The position numbers and the translations under genes were made by a program. A DNA stretch of 64,000 nucleotides, from assembly GCF_024746835.1 (NCBI RefSeq), contig NZ_CP080531.1, positions 1,116,001 to 1,180,000 of the forward strand. The letters are read 5' to 3'. The number at the start of each line of letters is the position of its first letter. Position 1 is the first letter of the stretch. The notes beneath the pieces were generated by a model that searched no databases, was not told the origin of the DNA, and was given only the letters and a program-made list of their open reading frames with translations. The stretch comes from Mesorhizobium sp. AR02 (GTDB lineage: Bacteria; Pseudomonadota; Alphaproteobacteria; Rhizobiales; Rhizobiaceae). Shown here piece by piece: positions 1 through 8,612 of the stretch.

Positions 1-148
1 TGACCCTTAGCGGCGATCAACCGTCAACCTGGGAAAATGCCGTCTCAGCTTTGGCCAAATGACCTGGCTAACATGGCAGACCAGAATTAGCACCGGAGCC
101 TTTATCCAGGTGACTGTGTGTTGGTACCAACCACAGCGGCGACCAGCG

Positions 149-922
149 CTAGTCGGGCTCAAAGGCCAGCGACTTTGCCAATTGCGCGGCAGTGTGCTTC
201 AGGTCGGCGACATGTCGCTCAAACGCCTCGCCGACGATACGATGATAGGGTCCGGTGAGGCCGATGGCATAGATCACACCCATTGCCTTGGTATGAATGG
301 GGCAGGCGATGGAGGCTAGACCCTCCACGTGTTCCGCCATGTCGGTCGCGTAACCCTTTTCACGGACAACCTCAAGCTCCTGCCTGAGCTTGGCCTTGTC
401 GGTCGTTGAATTCGCGGTGAGGGCTGCCAGGGGCTGTTCGAGCAGCGCCGCGACGACCTGTTCTTCTTGCCATGCCAAGATTGCCTTGGCGGAGGCGGCC
501 GCGTTGATGGGCATGATGCTGCCAGGAACCACGTATGTCCGGACGGGCGTGTCCGGCGCTTCACTGTTGACCGAGCGGATCTGCAATCCGGAGAGTTTGA
601 CGATGAAGCAGGACTCGCCGGTCTTGTCAGCCAGTGCCTGAAGCGGCCGCTTGGTCACGATTTCTATCCAGCTGCTGTCGGACGACGTATGCAGCAAGCG
701 CAGGAGCCGTCGCCCAAGCACGACATTGCGGCTTTTGATCCCGCTCGCCGCGATAAGGCCCGCCTCGTTCAACGTCTTCAACAGCCGGTTCACGGTGGTC
801 TTGGGTAGGCCAAGCATGGACTCGACATCGCTCGCCGCCAGTCCTTCCGGGAATGGTGCCAGCACTTCAAGGACGGATATATATCGCTCCAGCGGCCCGT
901 CCGTGTTTGTCAGATCGTCCAT
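149..922 (-). CDS. IclR-family transcriptional regulator
   Basis: This 257-residue protein has the IclR layout. A winged helix-turn-helix lies in roughly the first 75 residues (GLAASDVESMLGLPKTTVNR is the HTH core), and an effector-binding domain follows (around SCFIVKLSGLQIRS and INAAASAKAILAW). I chose the ATG at 922 because it gives the usual family length; a GTG at 979 would add 19 residues with no homology-like character. The gene is divergent from the aldehyde dehydrogenase at 1075, and a 35-bp palindrome lies between them. By family rule it would sense a small carboxylate or related metabolite and control the neighbouring catabolic and transport genes. The ligand is unknown. Bases 1-148, downstream of the stop, show no gene. 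Confidence 0.9.
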   Translation of the reverse strand: MDDLTNTDGPLERYISVLEVLAPFPEGLAASDVESMLGLPKTTVNRLLKTLNEAGLIAASGIKSRNVVLGRRLLRLLHTSSDSSWIEIVTKRPLQALADKTGESCFIVKLSGLQIRSVNSEAPDTPVRTYVVPGSIMPINAAASAKAILAWQEEQVVAALLEQPLAALTANSTTDKAKLRQELEVVREKGYATDMAEHVEGLASIACPIHTKAMGVIYAIGLTGPYHRIVGEAFERHVADLKHTAAQLAKSLAFEPD

Positions 923-1032
923 CTCAGCACCAGCGTTGCCCGTTGTCGTCAAGACAGGGTTAGCGCAGGACGGTTCCACTTTCTAGGCCATCCGACCAAT
1001 AAGTGGTCCCAGGCTTGACAGCAAACATTGAG

Positions 1033-1067
1033 TTCCGATAAACGGTACTAAGTACCAATAATCGGGA
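1033..1067. promoter_or_regulatory. 35-bp palindromic operator, probable IclR site
   Basis: The site is a near-perfect palindrome centred at 1050. The inner arms are GGTACT and AGTACC around one central base, and the outer arms are CCGAT and ATCGG. It lies between the divergent IclR gene and the aldehyde dehydrogenase gene, directly upstream of the latter's start. A site of the same length and layout occurs at 5360-5394 before the transporter genes. That it is bound by the IclR protein is inference from position and repetition. Confidence 0.65.
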
Positions 1068-1074
1068 GTTGGCG

Positions 1075-2625
1075 ATGCTGGGTTCTTTGCCGAGAGTGAC
1101 CTATTCAAACACCGGAACGGACTTCTCCGGCGTTCATGACCGGCTCGACCAGATGATTCCAGACTTCGAAGCCAAGGGGCTTGTCCGGATCTGGACAACC
1201 GAATTCGCCAGCGGACCATCCTATTCGGTTGTGAGCCCCATCGACCGTGCTCTGGTGTTGGGCGAGTTTCCTACTTCGACGGTTTCCGATGTCCAGGCCG
1301 CGATTGCCACAGCCAGTGCGGCGGGGCGGGAATGGTCCGCGCGTTCGCTCGCTGAGCGGCTGGATTTTGCATCGCGCTGGGCACAGGCGCTGGGGGCCGA
1401 AAAATACAATCTGGCGCTGGCAGCACTCTACGAGATCGGGAAATCGCGCCTCGAGGCCGTCGGCGAGGCCGAAGAGTGCATCGACATCGTGGCCTACTAC
1501 CGACGCGAGATCGAGCTTCGTAACGGCTACACCCAGCCGATGAACGAACTGGTGAAGAACGAGACGACCAGGAGCGTTCTGCGTCCCTATGGCGTATTCG
1601 GCGTGATCTCGCCTTTCAATTTTCCCCTGGCGCTCTCGATCAACATGATCTGCGGTGCGCTGCTGACGGGAAATACGGTGGTGTACAAGCCATCGCGCGG
1701 CTGCGCGCTCACCGGCCTGATGCTCGCCGAGACACTCAAGGCGGCCGGCTTGCCTCGTGGTGTGTTCAACATCGTGATCGGCGGACGTGTCGTTGGCGAA
1801 ACAATCGTAAACTCCGCTGGCGTCGATGGCATTGCCTTCACCGGTTCCTATGAGACCGGCATGGGCATTCTTCGTCAATTGGTGGCGCAGGATCATGCCA
1901 AGCCCCTGATCGCCGACATGGGCGGCAAGAACCCGGCCTATGTGACGCGGAACGCGGAGATTGTGGTCGCCGCCGAAGGCGTCGCCCGCTCGGCGTTCGG
2001 TCTGCAGGGACAGAAGTGCAGTGCCTGTTCGGTCGTCTATGTGGATCGGCTCGTCAAGGACACATTCGTCTCTGCGATTGAAGGGTTTGCGGCGACCTTG
2101 CGCGTCGGCGACCCCCGGGGGCGCGAGCACTTCATGGGGCCGCTTTACGATGACCAGAGCGCCGCACGCTTTGTCTCCGCCGTCGAGGAGGCACGTTCGA
2201 GAGGCAAAGTCCATTTCGGCGGCAACCGCGTCGATGGCCTGCCTGGCAATTACTTTACTCCAGCCATTGCCGAACTCGGCGCGCAGGATCGGCTGACCAA
2301 GGACGAACTCTTCATGCCTTTCCTGGTCGTCCGACCAGTGGACGACCTGCAGGCCGGCATCGAAGAGGGCAATGCCGTGAACTACGGCTTGTCGGCGGGT
2401 GTTTATTCCCGGGATCAGGCCGAAATCGACTATTTCATGGCCCACGCGGAAGCCGGGGTCCTCTATGCCAACAGGTCGAGCGGCGCGACGACGGGCGCCT
2501 GGCCGGGCTCCCAGCCTTTCTGCGGCTGGAAAGGATCGGGGGCGACCGGCAAGGGCGGCCTGGGGCCGCACTATCTGCCCCAGTTTACGCGCGAGCAGAG
2601 CCACACCGTGATGCACAAGCGCTGA
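1075..2625 (+). CDS. aldehyde dehydrogenase, pyrroline-5-carboxylate dehydrogenase type
   Basis: NAD(P)-dependent aldehyde dehydrogenase of about 516 residues; the ATG at 1075 is preferred over a TTG two codons upstream. The nucleotide-binding region includes GVISPFNFPLALSINMICGA and the Rossmann motif FTGSYETG. The catalytic cysteine lies in GLQGQKCSACS, a signature typical of 1-pyrroline-5-carboxylate (glutamate semialdehyde) dehydrogenases. Oddly, the position of the usual general-base glutamate (E-x-GGK) reads DMGGKNP, with aspartate. The gene starts the IclR-linked cluster and lies 13 bases before the flavin oxidoreductase gene. It probably oxidises an aldehyde released by the neighbouring oxidase or aminotransferase. 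The exact substrate cannot be read from sequence. Confidence 0.85.
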   Translation: MLGSLPRVTYSNTGTDFSGVHDRLDQMIPDFEAKGLVRIWTTEFASGPSYSVVSPIDRALVLGEFPTSTVSDVQAAIATASAAGREWSARSLAERLDFASRWAQALGAEKYNLALAALYEIGKSRLEAVGEAEECIDIVAYYRREIELRNGYTQPMNELVKNETTRSVLRPYGVFGVISPFNFPLALSINMICGALLTGNTVVYKPSRGCALTGLMLAETLKAAGLPRGVFNIVIGGRVVGETIVNSAGVDGIAFTGSYETGMGILRQLVAQDHAKPLIADMGGKNPAYVTRNAEIVVAAEGVARSAFGLQGQKCSACSVVYVDRLVKDTFVSAIEGFAATLRVGDPRGREHFMGPLYDDQSAARFVSAVEEARSRGKVHFGGNRVDGLPGNYFTPAIAELGAQDRLTKDELFMPFLVVRPVDDLQAGIEEGNAVNYGLSAGVYSRDQAEIDYFMAHAEAGVLYANRSSGATTGAWPGSQPFCGWKGSGATGKGGLGPHYLPQFTREQSHTVMHKR

Positions 2626-2638
2626 TCGGGACAGGAAG

Positions 2639-3982
2639 ATGATATCGCCAGATCATTCAATCACGGCCGAAAACATGCGGTTCGCCCCATATTGGTGGGA
2701 TGCGGCATGCCCTTCCGCCAGCGAGAACGGCCCGCTTCCGCCGGTGGCGGACGTCGTTGTCGTAGGATCTGGCTATACGGGACTGCGGGCAGCACTTCTC
2801 TTGGCGCGAGCGGGACGACAGGTGGTTGTGGTCGATCGCGAGGATCCCGGTTCGGGTGCAGCCCGCCGAAACGCCGGCTTTCTCGGCCGGGTTCTTAAGA
2901 AGTCGTTCCTCGGGCTGCGGAACAGTCGTGGCCTGGAGCACGCAACCCACGTCTACCGGGAACTCGATCAGGCGTACCAGACCCTGATGGTTTTCATCGC
3001 GGAGGAGGAGATCGATTGCTTTGCCGCGCGTGATGGTCGCTTCATCGGAGCGACCTCGCCAGCGCACTATGAATTGTTGGCGCGGGAGCTGGAGGCCGTC
3101 AACAAGCACCTCGGCCTGCCCTATGCGATGGTGGGACGGCACGAGGTTCGCAAGGAGCTGGCCACAGATATCTACCACGGCGGCGCCACCATTCCCGATC
3201 TCGGCTCGTTGCATCCGGGGTTTTATCACCAGGGCTTGCTGGAGAGAAACGCCGCCGCCGGTGTCATGATCCGGGGGCAGACCGACGTCACCGGGATCGT
3301 GCGCCAAAATGGTCCTTACCGCTTCCTGGTTACAACCACCGCAGGCAATTTGGCTGCGCGCGACGTGATCGTGGCCACCAATGGTTACACAACGGCGCGA
3401 TTGGGCTGGTGGTCGCGACGCGTCATTCCCTTCCAAGGTTATATGGCTGCGACCGAGGAACTTGCGCCCGAACTCGTCCGCAAGATCATCCCGCATCGGC
3501 GCGTGGTCATCGATACCGATACAAACATCGACTTTTTCCGGCCGGCGCCTGACAGCAACCGCATATTGCTCGGCGGCGCAACGGCCGGCGGCATGCAGTC
3601 GGCTGATGAAATCGCCCTCAAGTTGCATGCCATCATGGCGCTGGCGCTACCGGACCTACGGCAGGTCAAGCTCAGCCATGTCTGGACTGGATTTTGCGCG
3701 GGTACGTTCGACCTCATGCCTCATGCCGGCGGGCGGGATGGCCTGTGGCATGCCATGGGCTACAATTTCGCGGGCGTGACCATGGGCAGCTATCTCGGCC
3801 ACAAAATCGCTCAGCAGATATTAGGCGACCCGGAGGGCCGAACCGTCTTCTCCCAAGATCCGTTTCCGACCATGCCGTTCTACCGCGGCAAGCCATGGTT
3901 CATGCCGGCCGCGATGAAATATTTCGACTGGAAGGACGGGAAGACCGCACGCACGCCGCTGGACAGATTGAAGGCGCACTGA
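2639..3982 (+). CDS. FAD-dependent oxidoreductase, DAO family
   Basis: This 447-residue flavoprotein has an N-terminal dinucleotide-binding fold (VVVVGSGYTGLRAALLLARA, about residues 36-55), followed by a DREDPGSGAARRNAGFLGR stretch typical of the DAO (D-amino acid oxidase, PuuB/OrdL-like) family. Near the C-terminus, VWTGFCAGTFDLMPHAG and the glycine-rich YNFAGVTMGSYLG complete the FAD site. Such enzymes oxidise amines or N-substituted amino acids to imines or aldehydes. The ATG at 2639 has an AGGAAG ribosome-binding site. It lies between aldehyde dehydrogenase and aminotransferase genes, which fits oxidation of an amine nutrient followed by aldehyde oxidation. The substrate is unknown. Confidence 0.85.
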   Translation: MISPDHSITAENMRFAPYWWDAACPSASENGPLPPVADVVVVGSGYTGLRAALLLARAGRQVVVVDREDPGSGAARRNAGFLGRVLKKSFLGLRNSRGLEHATHVYRELDQAYQTLMVFIAEEEIDCFAARDGRFIGATSPAHYELLARELEAVNKHLGLPYAMVGRHEVRKELATDIYHGGATIPDLGSLHPGFYHQGLLERNAAAGVMIRGQTDVTGIVRQNGPYRFLVTTTAGNLAARDVIVATNGYTTARLGWWSRRVIPFQGYMAATEELAPELVRKIIPHRRVVIDTDTNIDFFRPAPDSNRILLGGATAGGMQSADEIALKLHAIMALALPDLRQVKLSHVWTGFCAGTFDLMPHAGGRDGLWHAMGYNFAGVTMGSYLGHKIAQQILGDPEGRTVFSQDPFPTMPFYRGKPWFMPAAMKYFDWKDGKTARTPLDRLKAH

Positions 3983-4024
3983 AGCAAGGCCCTACGGGTA
4001 TGTTTTCGAACCGAGAGCGACAAG

Positions 4025-5335
4025 ATGAACTATCCTGAAACGTCTCCTGAATCCGCCAGGCTCTACGAACGGGCGAAAGTGGTGATGCCGGGTGGCAACA
4101 CGCGCACGACGGTCTATTTCGACCCTTTCCCCATCTACGCGGTGCGGGGCGAAGGTTGCCGGATGTGGGATGCGGACGGACATGTCTACATCGACTGCAT
4201 CAACAATTTCACGTCGATGATCCACGGCTATGCGGCGCCCTCGATCAACGCGGTCGTCAGCGCCCAGCTGGCATTGGGGACCGCGTTCGGCGCGCCCACA
4301 TCGAGCGAGATCGATCTTGCCGAACTGCTCGTGGCGCGCCTGCCAGCGGTCGACCAGGTTCGGTTCACCAACTCCGGCACCGAGGCGGTGATGATGGCGA
4401 TCAAGGCAGCGCGTGCCTTCACCGGCCGACCAAAAATCGCCAAGATCGAAGGCGCCTACCACGGATCCTATGACTACGCCGAGGTCAGCCTCGATTCACG
4501 GCCCGACAACTGGAGCAAAACACCCGCCTCGATCGCCTATGCCAAGGGAACGCCGCAAGGTGTGCTGGATGATGTCCTCGTCCTGCCCTTGAACGACATC
4601 GCGACGGCGCAGGCAGTGATCGCCGAACATGGTCCGCAATTGGCGGCGATCCTGATCGATCCGCTACCCAACCGCGCTGGACTTATTCCGGCACGGCGGG
4701 ACTATCTGGCAGCGCTGTCCAAGGCAGCGCGAGCCGCTGGCGTGTTGCTGATCTTCGACGAAGTCATCTCGTTTCGGCTCGGCTATTCCGGTGCTCAAGG
4801 CCTGTGGGAGATTGCACCCGACCTGACCGTTCTGGGCAAGATCATCGGCGGCGGGTTTCCTGTCGGCGCCGTTGGTGGGCGCGCGGATCTGATGAGCGTC
4901 TTCGATCCAACGCGTGGCAAACCGGCGCTGCCACATGGCGGCACGTTCTCGGCCAATCCTGTCACCATGCGTGCCGGGCTGGCGTCCATGCAAGCGTTGA
5001 CGCCGGCCGTTTTCGAGCGGCTCGACAGGATTGGCGAGACCGTGCGCCAGGGCATCAACGCGTCGTTTGCCCGGCATGGTCTGGCCGGCGTCTGCGTGGG
5101 CCTGGGTTCGCTGTTCAGGGTTCACTTCACCGATCAGCCGGTGACCGACTACCGATCGGTCTATCCGAATGCCGAAGCGCGCCGGAAACTGGGCAAGTTT
5201 CACATAGCACTACTCAATCGCGGCATCCTCGCGGCTGGCTACGGCTTGTTCGCGCTCTCGACGCCTATGACCGACAGTGACGTCACCGAGATCATCAAAG
5301 CAATCGATGAGGCGCTGGCCGAAGTGGCCGCTTGA
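4025..5335 (+). CDS. class III PLP aminotransferase, glutamate-1-semialdehyde aminomutase-like
   Basis: This 436-residue PLP enzyme resembles HemL-type class III aminotransferases. Visible signatures are NSGTEAVMMAIKAARAFTGR (PLP phosphate region), the GAYHGSYD motif, IFDEVISFRLG (the aspartate that contacts the PLP nitrogen), and LGKIIGGGFPVGAVGG with the Schiff-base lysine. It sits in a catabolic operon with an amine oxidase-like flavoprotein and an aldehyde dehydrogenase rather than with porphyrin genes. A role in transamination of an amino acid or amine is therefore more likely than in haem synthesis. The stop is followed by an intergenic region carrying the second palindromic operator. 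Confidence 0.85.
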   Translation: MNYPETSPESARLYERAKVVMPGGNTRTTVYFDPFPIYAVRGEGCRMWDADGHVYIDCINNFTSMIHGYAAPSINAVVSAQLALGTAFGAPTSSEIDLAELLVARLPAVDQVRFTNSGTEAVMMAIKAARAFTGRPKIAKIEGAYHGSYDYAEVSLDSRPDNWSKTPASIAYAKGTPQGVLDDVLVLPLNDIATAQAVIAEHGPQLAAILIDPLPNRAGLIPARRDYLAALSKAARAAGVLLIFDEVISFRLGYSGAQGLWEIAPDLTVLGKIIGGGFPVGAVGGRADLMSVFDPTRGKPALPHGGTFSANPVTMRAGLASMQALTPAVFERLDRIGETVRQGINASFARHGLAGVCVGLGSLFRVHFTDQPVTDYRSVYPNAEARRKLGKFHIALLNRGILAAGYGLFALSTPMTDSDVTEIIKAIDEALAEVAA

Positions 5336-5359
5336 CGATCTGCAAAACTTTGTTGCTTT

Positions 5360-5394
5360 TTCCGAAAATAGGAACAAAGTACCGATAAACGGAA
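5360..5394. promoter_or_regulatory. second 35-bp operator of the same design
   Basis: This site aligns over its full 35 bases with the palindrome at 1033-1067. It starts TTCCGA, has the core GGAAC-x-AAGTACC and ends CGGAA, with the same spacing of all half-sites. It lies between the aminotransferase stop and the transporter ATPase start, so the transporter probably has its own promoter under the same regulator. Confidence 0.6.
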
Positions 5395-5481
5395 CTATCA
5401 GCCTCTGTGCGTCATGAACCCGGTTTGTGACGGAGGCGGAGCTGCGCCCAAAACAAAGCCACGCCGCCGGGCGTCGCAAGG

Positions 5482-6342
5482 ATGAGACAGATGGATGTAC
5501 AGCCAACCAAGCGCAGTCGGGCCAAGCTGGCAAAACCCCTGACGGTGACCGCTGCGGTCGATGGATCGAAGCAGCCATTCGCCGATCAGGAAAAGCCAAT
5601 CGTTAAACTGAGCAACATTGTTGTCGAATACGGTAAACACCGGGCGGTCAACAACGTCTCGCTTGATATCCAGCGCGGCAAAGTGGTCGCCATCGTCGGA
5701 CCGAGCGGGGCCGGTAAGAGCACGTTGCTGCGCTCGATCAACCTCCTGGAACGACCCGTGTCGGGCTCGATCGAAGTGTGCGGCCGCCGGTTCGACGCCG
5801 GTGCTCCGATCGCGGACCGCACGCTTATGGATCTGCGACGGAGCACCGGCATGGTGTTCCAGTCGTTCAACCTGTTCCCGCATATGACCGCGCGCAGGAA
5901 CATCTCGCTGCCCCAGCAGCGCGTGCTGGGTCTCAGCCGCGCGGACGCCGACGCCAGAACCGACCAGCTTCTGGCCCGCGTGAAGCTGAGCGCCAAGGCG
6001 GGCTCCTTTCCATCGCAGCTGTCGGGCGGGCAGCAACAGCGCATCGCCATAGCACGCGCGCTCGCGATTGGGCCCGAGGTAATGCTCTTCGACGAGCCGA
6101 CATCGGCACTTGATCCCGAACTTGGGCTGGAGGTGCTCGCTGTCATGCGGGAACTGGCCGCGGAGGGCATGACGATGATTGTCGTGACCCACGAGATCAC
6201 CTTCGCCGCCGATGTGGCCCATCGCATCCTGGTCATGGCTGACGGCGCCGTGATCGAGGACGGGCCGCCCTCGTCGGTGCTGAAGAACCCGACCTCGCCG
6301 CGCTCCCGTGAATTCTTCCGAGCGATCCGGGACCGCCAATGA
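5482..6342 (+). CDS. polar amino acid ABC transporter ATP-binding protein
   Basis: ATPase of the GlnQ/HisP class (286 residues with an N-terminal extension of about 45 residues; an alternative ATG lies at 5491). It has the Walker A motif GPSGAGKST, a Q-loop in MVFQSFNLFPHMTARRNI, the signature LSGGQQQRIAIARAL, the Walker B region LFDEPTSALDPE and the H-loop VTHEI. It would energise uptake of an amino acid-like solute through the two permeases that follow. Its stop overlaps the start of the first permease by four bases, which indicates translational coupling. Confidence 0.92.
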   Translation: MRQMDVQPTKRSRAKLAKPLTVTAAVDGSKQPFADQEKPIVKLSNIVVEYGKHRAVNNVSLDIQRGKVVAIVGPSGAGKSTLLRSINLLERPVSGSIEVCGRRFDAGAPIADRTLMDLRRSTGMVFQSFNLFPHMTARRNISLPQQRVLGLSRADADARTDQLLARVKLSAKAGSFPSQLSGGQQQRIAIARALAIGPEVMLFDEPTSALDPELGLEVLAVMRELAAEGMTMIVVTHEITFAADVAHRILVMADGAVIEDGPPSSVLKNPTSPRSREFFRAIRDRQ

Positions 6343-6980
6343 CCGAAACCCTGCAAACATTGTTGACGGGTGTTCCCTGGACCATCGCGGTGACGTCAGT
6401 CGCCTTTGCGATCGGCGCCCTGCTCGGGATCCCCCTGGTTCTCATGCGGCGATCGAAGTCTTTCCTGCTTCGCCTGCTCAGCAGGACCGTGATCGATGTG
6501 TTGCGCGGCATTCCACCGATCGTCTGGCTGTTCATTCTTTTTTTCGGCATCGGCACGTCAGCCGTCGAACTGAACCCCTTCGAGGCATCCGTCATCGGCC
6601 TTGGGCTGGTTTCCGCCGCATACCTGGCTGAAATCTACCGCAGCGGATTCCTGGCGGTCCATTTCGGCCAGGCGGAAGCGGCAACGGCGCTGGGCATGTC
6701 GAAGCCTGATGCCCTGGCGCTCATCCTGGCACCGCAAGTGATGCGCGTGGCCATTCCTCCGGCCACCACTTACCTGATCAGTCTGCTCAAGGACTCGGCG
6801 GTCGCATCCACCATCGGCGTCTCCGACATTTCGTTTCGAGCGTTCCAGCACGCGCAAAGCAGCGGCGGTGGTCTGACGCCGTTCATGCTTGCCGCGGTGC
6901 TTTACATCCTGCTGTCCATTCCCGTCGTCTGGCTGTCGCGCTCCGTCGACGCCCGGCTTCGCAAGCGGGTGTCGCGATGA
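6339..6980 (+). CDS. amino acid ABC transporter permease (HisM/GlnP family)
   Basis: This 213-residue inner-membrane protein has about five hydrophobic segments and the EAA loop expected for permeases that contact the ATPase (GQAEAATALGMSKPDALALI, about residues 110-129). It overlaps its neighbours by four bases on both sides, upstream ATPase and downstream permease. The two permeases would form a heterodimer, as is usual in polar amino acid systems. Confidence 0.9.
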   Translation: MTETLQTLLTGVPWTIAVTSVAFAIGALLGIPLVLMRRSKSFLLRLLSRTVIDVLRGIPPIVWLFILFFGIGTSAVELNPFEASVIGLGLVSAAYLAEIYRSGFLAVHFGQAEAATALGMSKPDALALILAPQVMRVAIPPATTYLISLLKDSAVASTIGVSDISFRAFQHAQSSGGGLTPFMLAAVLYILLSIPVVWLSRSVDARLRKRVSR

Positions 6981-7639
6981 TGGAAACCCTGACCACTTGG
7001 TGGGGCTGGGTTCCCCAACTTGCCGCCGGCCTCTGGGTCAGCACCCAACTGCTCTTCTGGTGTCTGCTGTTCGGGCTTCCGGCCGGACTGGTGCTGGCGC
7101 TCACCTCATCCAGCGCGCTGCGAGCCGTCAGGTGGACCAGCATCGTCCTGGTGGAGATCGGCCGTGGCGCCCCGGCTCTGGTTGTCCTCCAGATGGTGTA
7201 TTTCGGGCTGCCGACGGTCGGGCTCACATTCGCGCCGTTCTTGTCGGGTGCGATTGCCCTGTCGCTGACCACCGCTGCCTATACCAGCGAGATCTTGCGG
7301 GCGGGGCTGCAGTCTGTTCCATACGGCGAAGTGGAAGCCGCAATGGCGCTTGGCATGCGCCGTCGCGACACGCTCCGCTATGTGGTTATCCCGCAAGGTA
7401 TCATGGTGGCCATTCCGGCGCTGCTTGGCTTCGCCGTTCTGATGTTTCAAGTAACGTCACTGGCATTCACAATAGCAATCCCAGAATTGCTTAGCCGAGC
7501 CTATAGGATCGGCGCGTCGAACTTCCGATACCTCGACGTCCTGACCGCATCTGGCATGCTTTACCTGACCGTAATCTTACCCTTCGGCTGGCTGGTCAGT
7601 CATATCGAACAACGTATGAGTCGACATCTAACCAAGTAA
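6977..7639 (+). CDS. amino acid ABC transporter permease (HisQ/GlnP family)
   Basis: Second permease of the same transporter, 220 residues and strongly hydrophobic. The EAA loop is visible in PYGEVEAAMALGMRRRDTLR, followed by VVIPQGIMVAIPALLGFAV. The ATG overlaps the preceding permease by four bases. It ends 86 bases before the periplasmic binding protein gene, and this gap may hold a processing site or a ribosome-binding region. Confidence 0.9.
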   Translation: MMETLTTWWGWVPQLAAGLWVSTQLLFWCLLFGLPAGLVLALTSSSALRAVRWTSIVLVEIGRGAPALVVLQMVYFGLPTVGLTFAPFLSGAIALSLTTAAYTSEILRAGLQSVPYGEVEAAMALGMRRRDTLRYVVIPQGIMVAIPALLGFAVLMFQVTSLAFTIAIPELLSRAYRIGASNFRYLDVLTASGMLYLTVILPFGWLVSHIEQRMSRHLTK

Positions 7640-7725
7640 CTCCTTGCACGTGTGGAGGGAGGTGCAAGGACATCCCGCAATACAGATCTCGAAATCACTC
7701 AAAAAACCATGCAGGAGAATGAACA

Positions 7726-8541
7726 ATGACTATCTTAAACAAAGTCGCCGTCGCGGCAGCTGCTGTCATCGTACTCGGGACGCATATCGCGAGTGCCAAG
7801 GACTGCAAACCACAGTTCAAGCTCGATCCGGTCAAGGCGGGAGTGCTGACAGTTGCCCTGACCAACACACCGCCCTACTCGTTCGAGGACAAAAGCGCAG
7901 TCGCCGGCATCGACGGCGACCTTGTCAACAGCTTCGCGGCTGAAAACTGCCTGACGGTGGAATATCAGATCTACACCTACCCGGCAGCCGTTTCGGCGAT
8001 CCAGTCAGGCAGGGCGGATGTCGCCATCGGAGGCTTCTATCGCACGGCTGCTCGCGCCAAGGTCGTGGCGCTTAGCGTGCCGGTCTACCTCGATCAGATC
8101 GCGGTGGAATCCAAGAAAGGCTTCGAGTCCGTGGATCAGCTGCACGGCCATGCCGTCGGCACGATCGAAGGCTATGCCTGGGTCAACGATATGGAAACGC
8201 TGTTCGAAGGATCGCGCACCTATCCGTCGTCGCTCAATCTGGCGCAGGATGTGAGGGCCGGGCGCCTCGATGCAGGCCTCGAAGGGTTCGGCGCGGCGTT
8301 GATGTTGACCCAGGGTTCGGACGTCCAGGTGAAACTACTGCAGGCAGATCCGCGGATCGCCGCCACCACGCTTGCCTCGCAGACAGCCTTCCTGCTGCCC
8401 TTGAACAACAAGGACTTGATCAAGGCGATGGACACGACGCTGACGACCTATCATGGCGACGGCACGGTCGTGAAGGCGCTTGAGACTCATGGTCTGCCCG
8501 CATCGGCTGCCGATGTGGGCGAGGCGCGTGTTATCCAATGA
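7726..8541 (+). CDS. periplasmic amino acid-binding protein (solute-binding family 3)
   Basis: This 271-residue protein starts with a Sec signal peptide (MTILNKVAVAAAAVIVLGTHIASA, cleavage probably after ASA). The mature part shows the family 3 fold: LTVALTNTPPYSFED at the start of lobe 1, GIDGDLVNSFA, then SGRADVAIGGFYRTAARA. It captures the solute for the ATPase and permeases encoded just upstream. The ligand is unknown; the context of amine oxidase and aminotransferase suggests an amino acid or related zwitterion. Confidence 0.88.
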   Translation: MTILNKVAVAAAAVIVLGTHIASAKDCKPQFKLDPVKAGVLTVALTNTPPYSFEDKSAVAGIDGDLVNSFAAENCLTVEYQIYTYPAAVSAIQSGRADVAIGGFYRTAARAKVVALSVPVYLDQIAVESKKGFESVDQLHGHAVGTIEGYAWVNDMETLFEGSRTYPSSLNLAQDVRAGRLDAGLEGFGAALMLTQGSDVQVKLLQADPRIAATTLASQTAFLLPLNNKDLIKAMDTTLTTYHGDGTVVKALETHGLPASAADVGEARVIQ

Positions 8542-8612
8542 CACGGGATTGATCGTCGACTTTCAGGGCCCGGGGCGCGCAGCGTCCTGGGCCGTCACAC
8601 CGGTGCAGGGAG

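Noticed and set aside
1105..2616. 503-residue open frame on the minus strand opposite the aldehyde dehydrogenase
   Set aside because: It mirrors the ALDH gene in a GC-rich shadow frame, has no domain and no promoter or ribosome-binding site.
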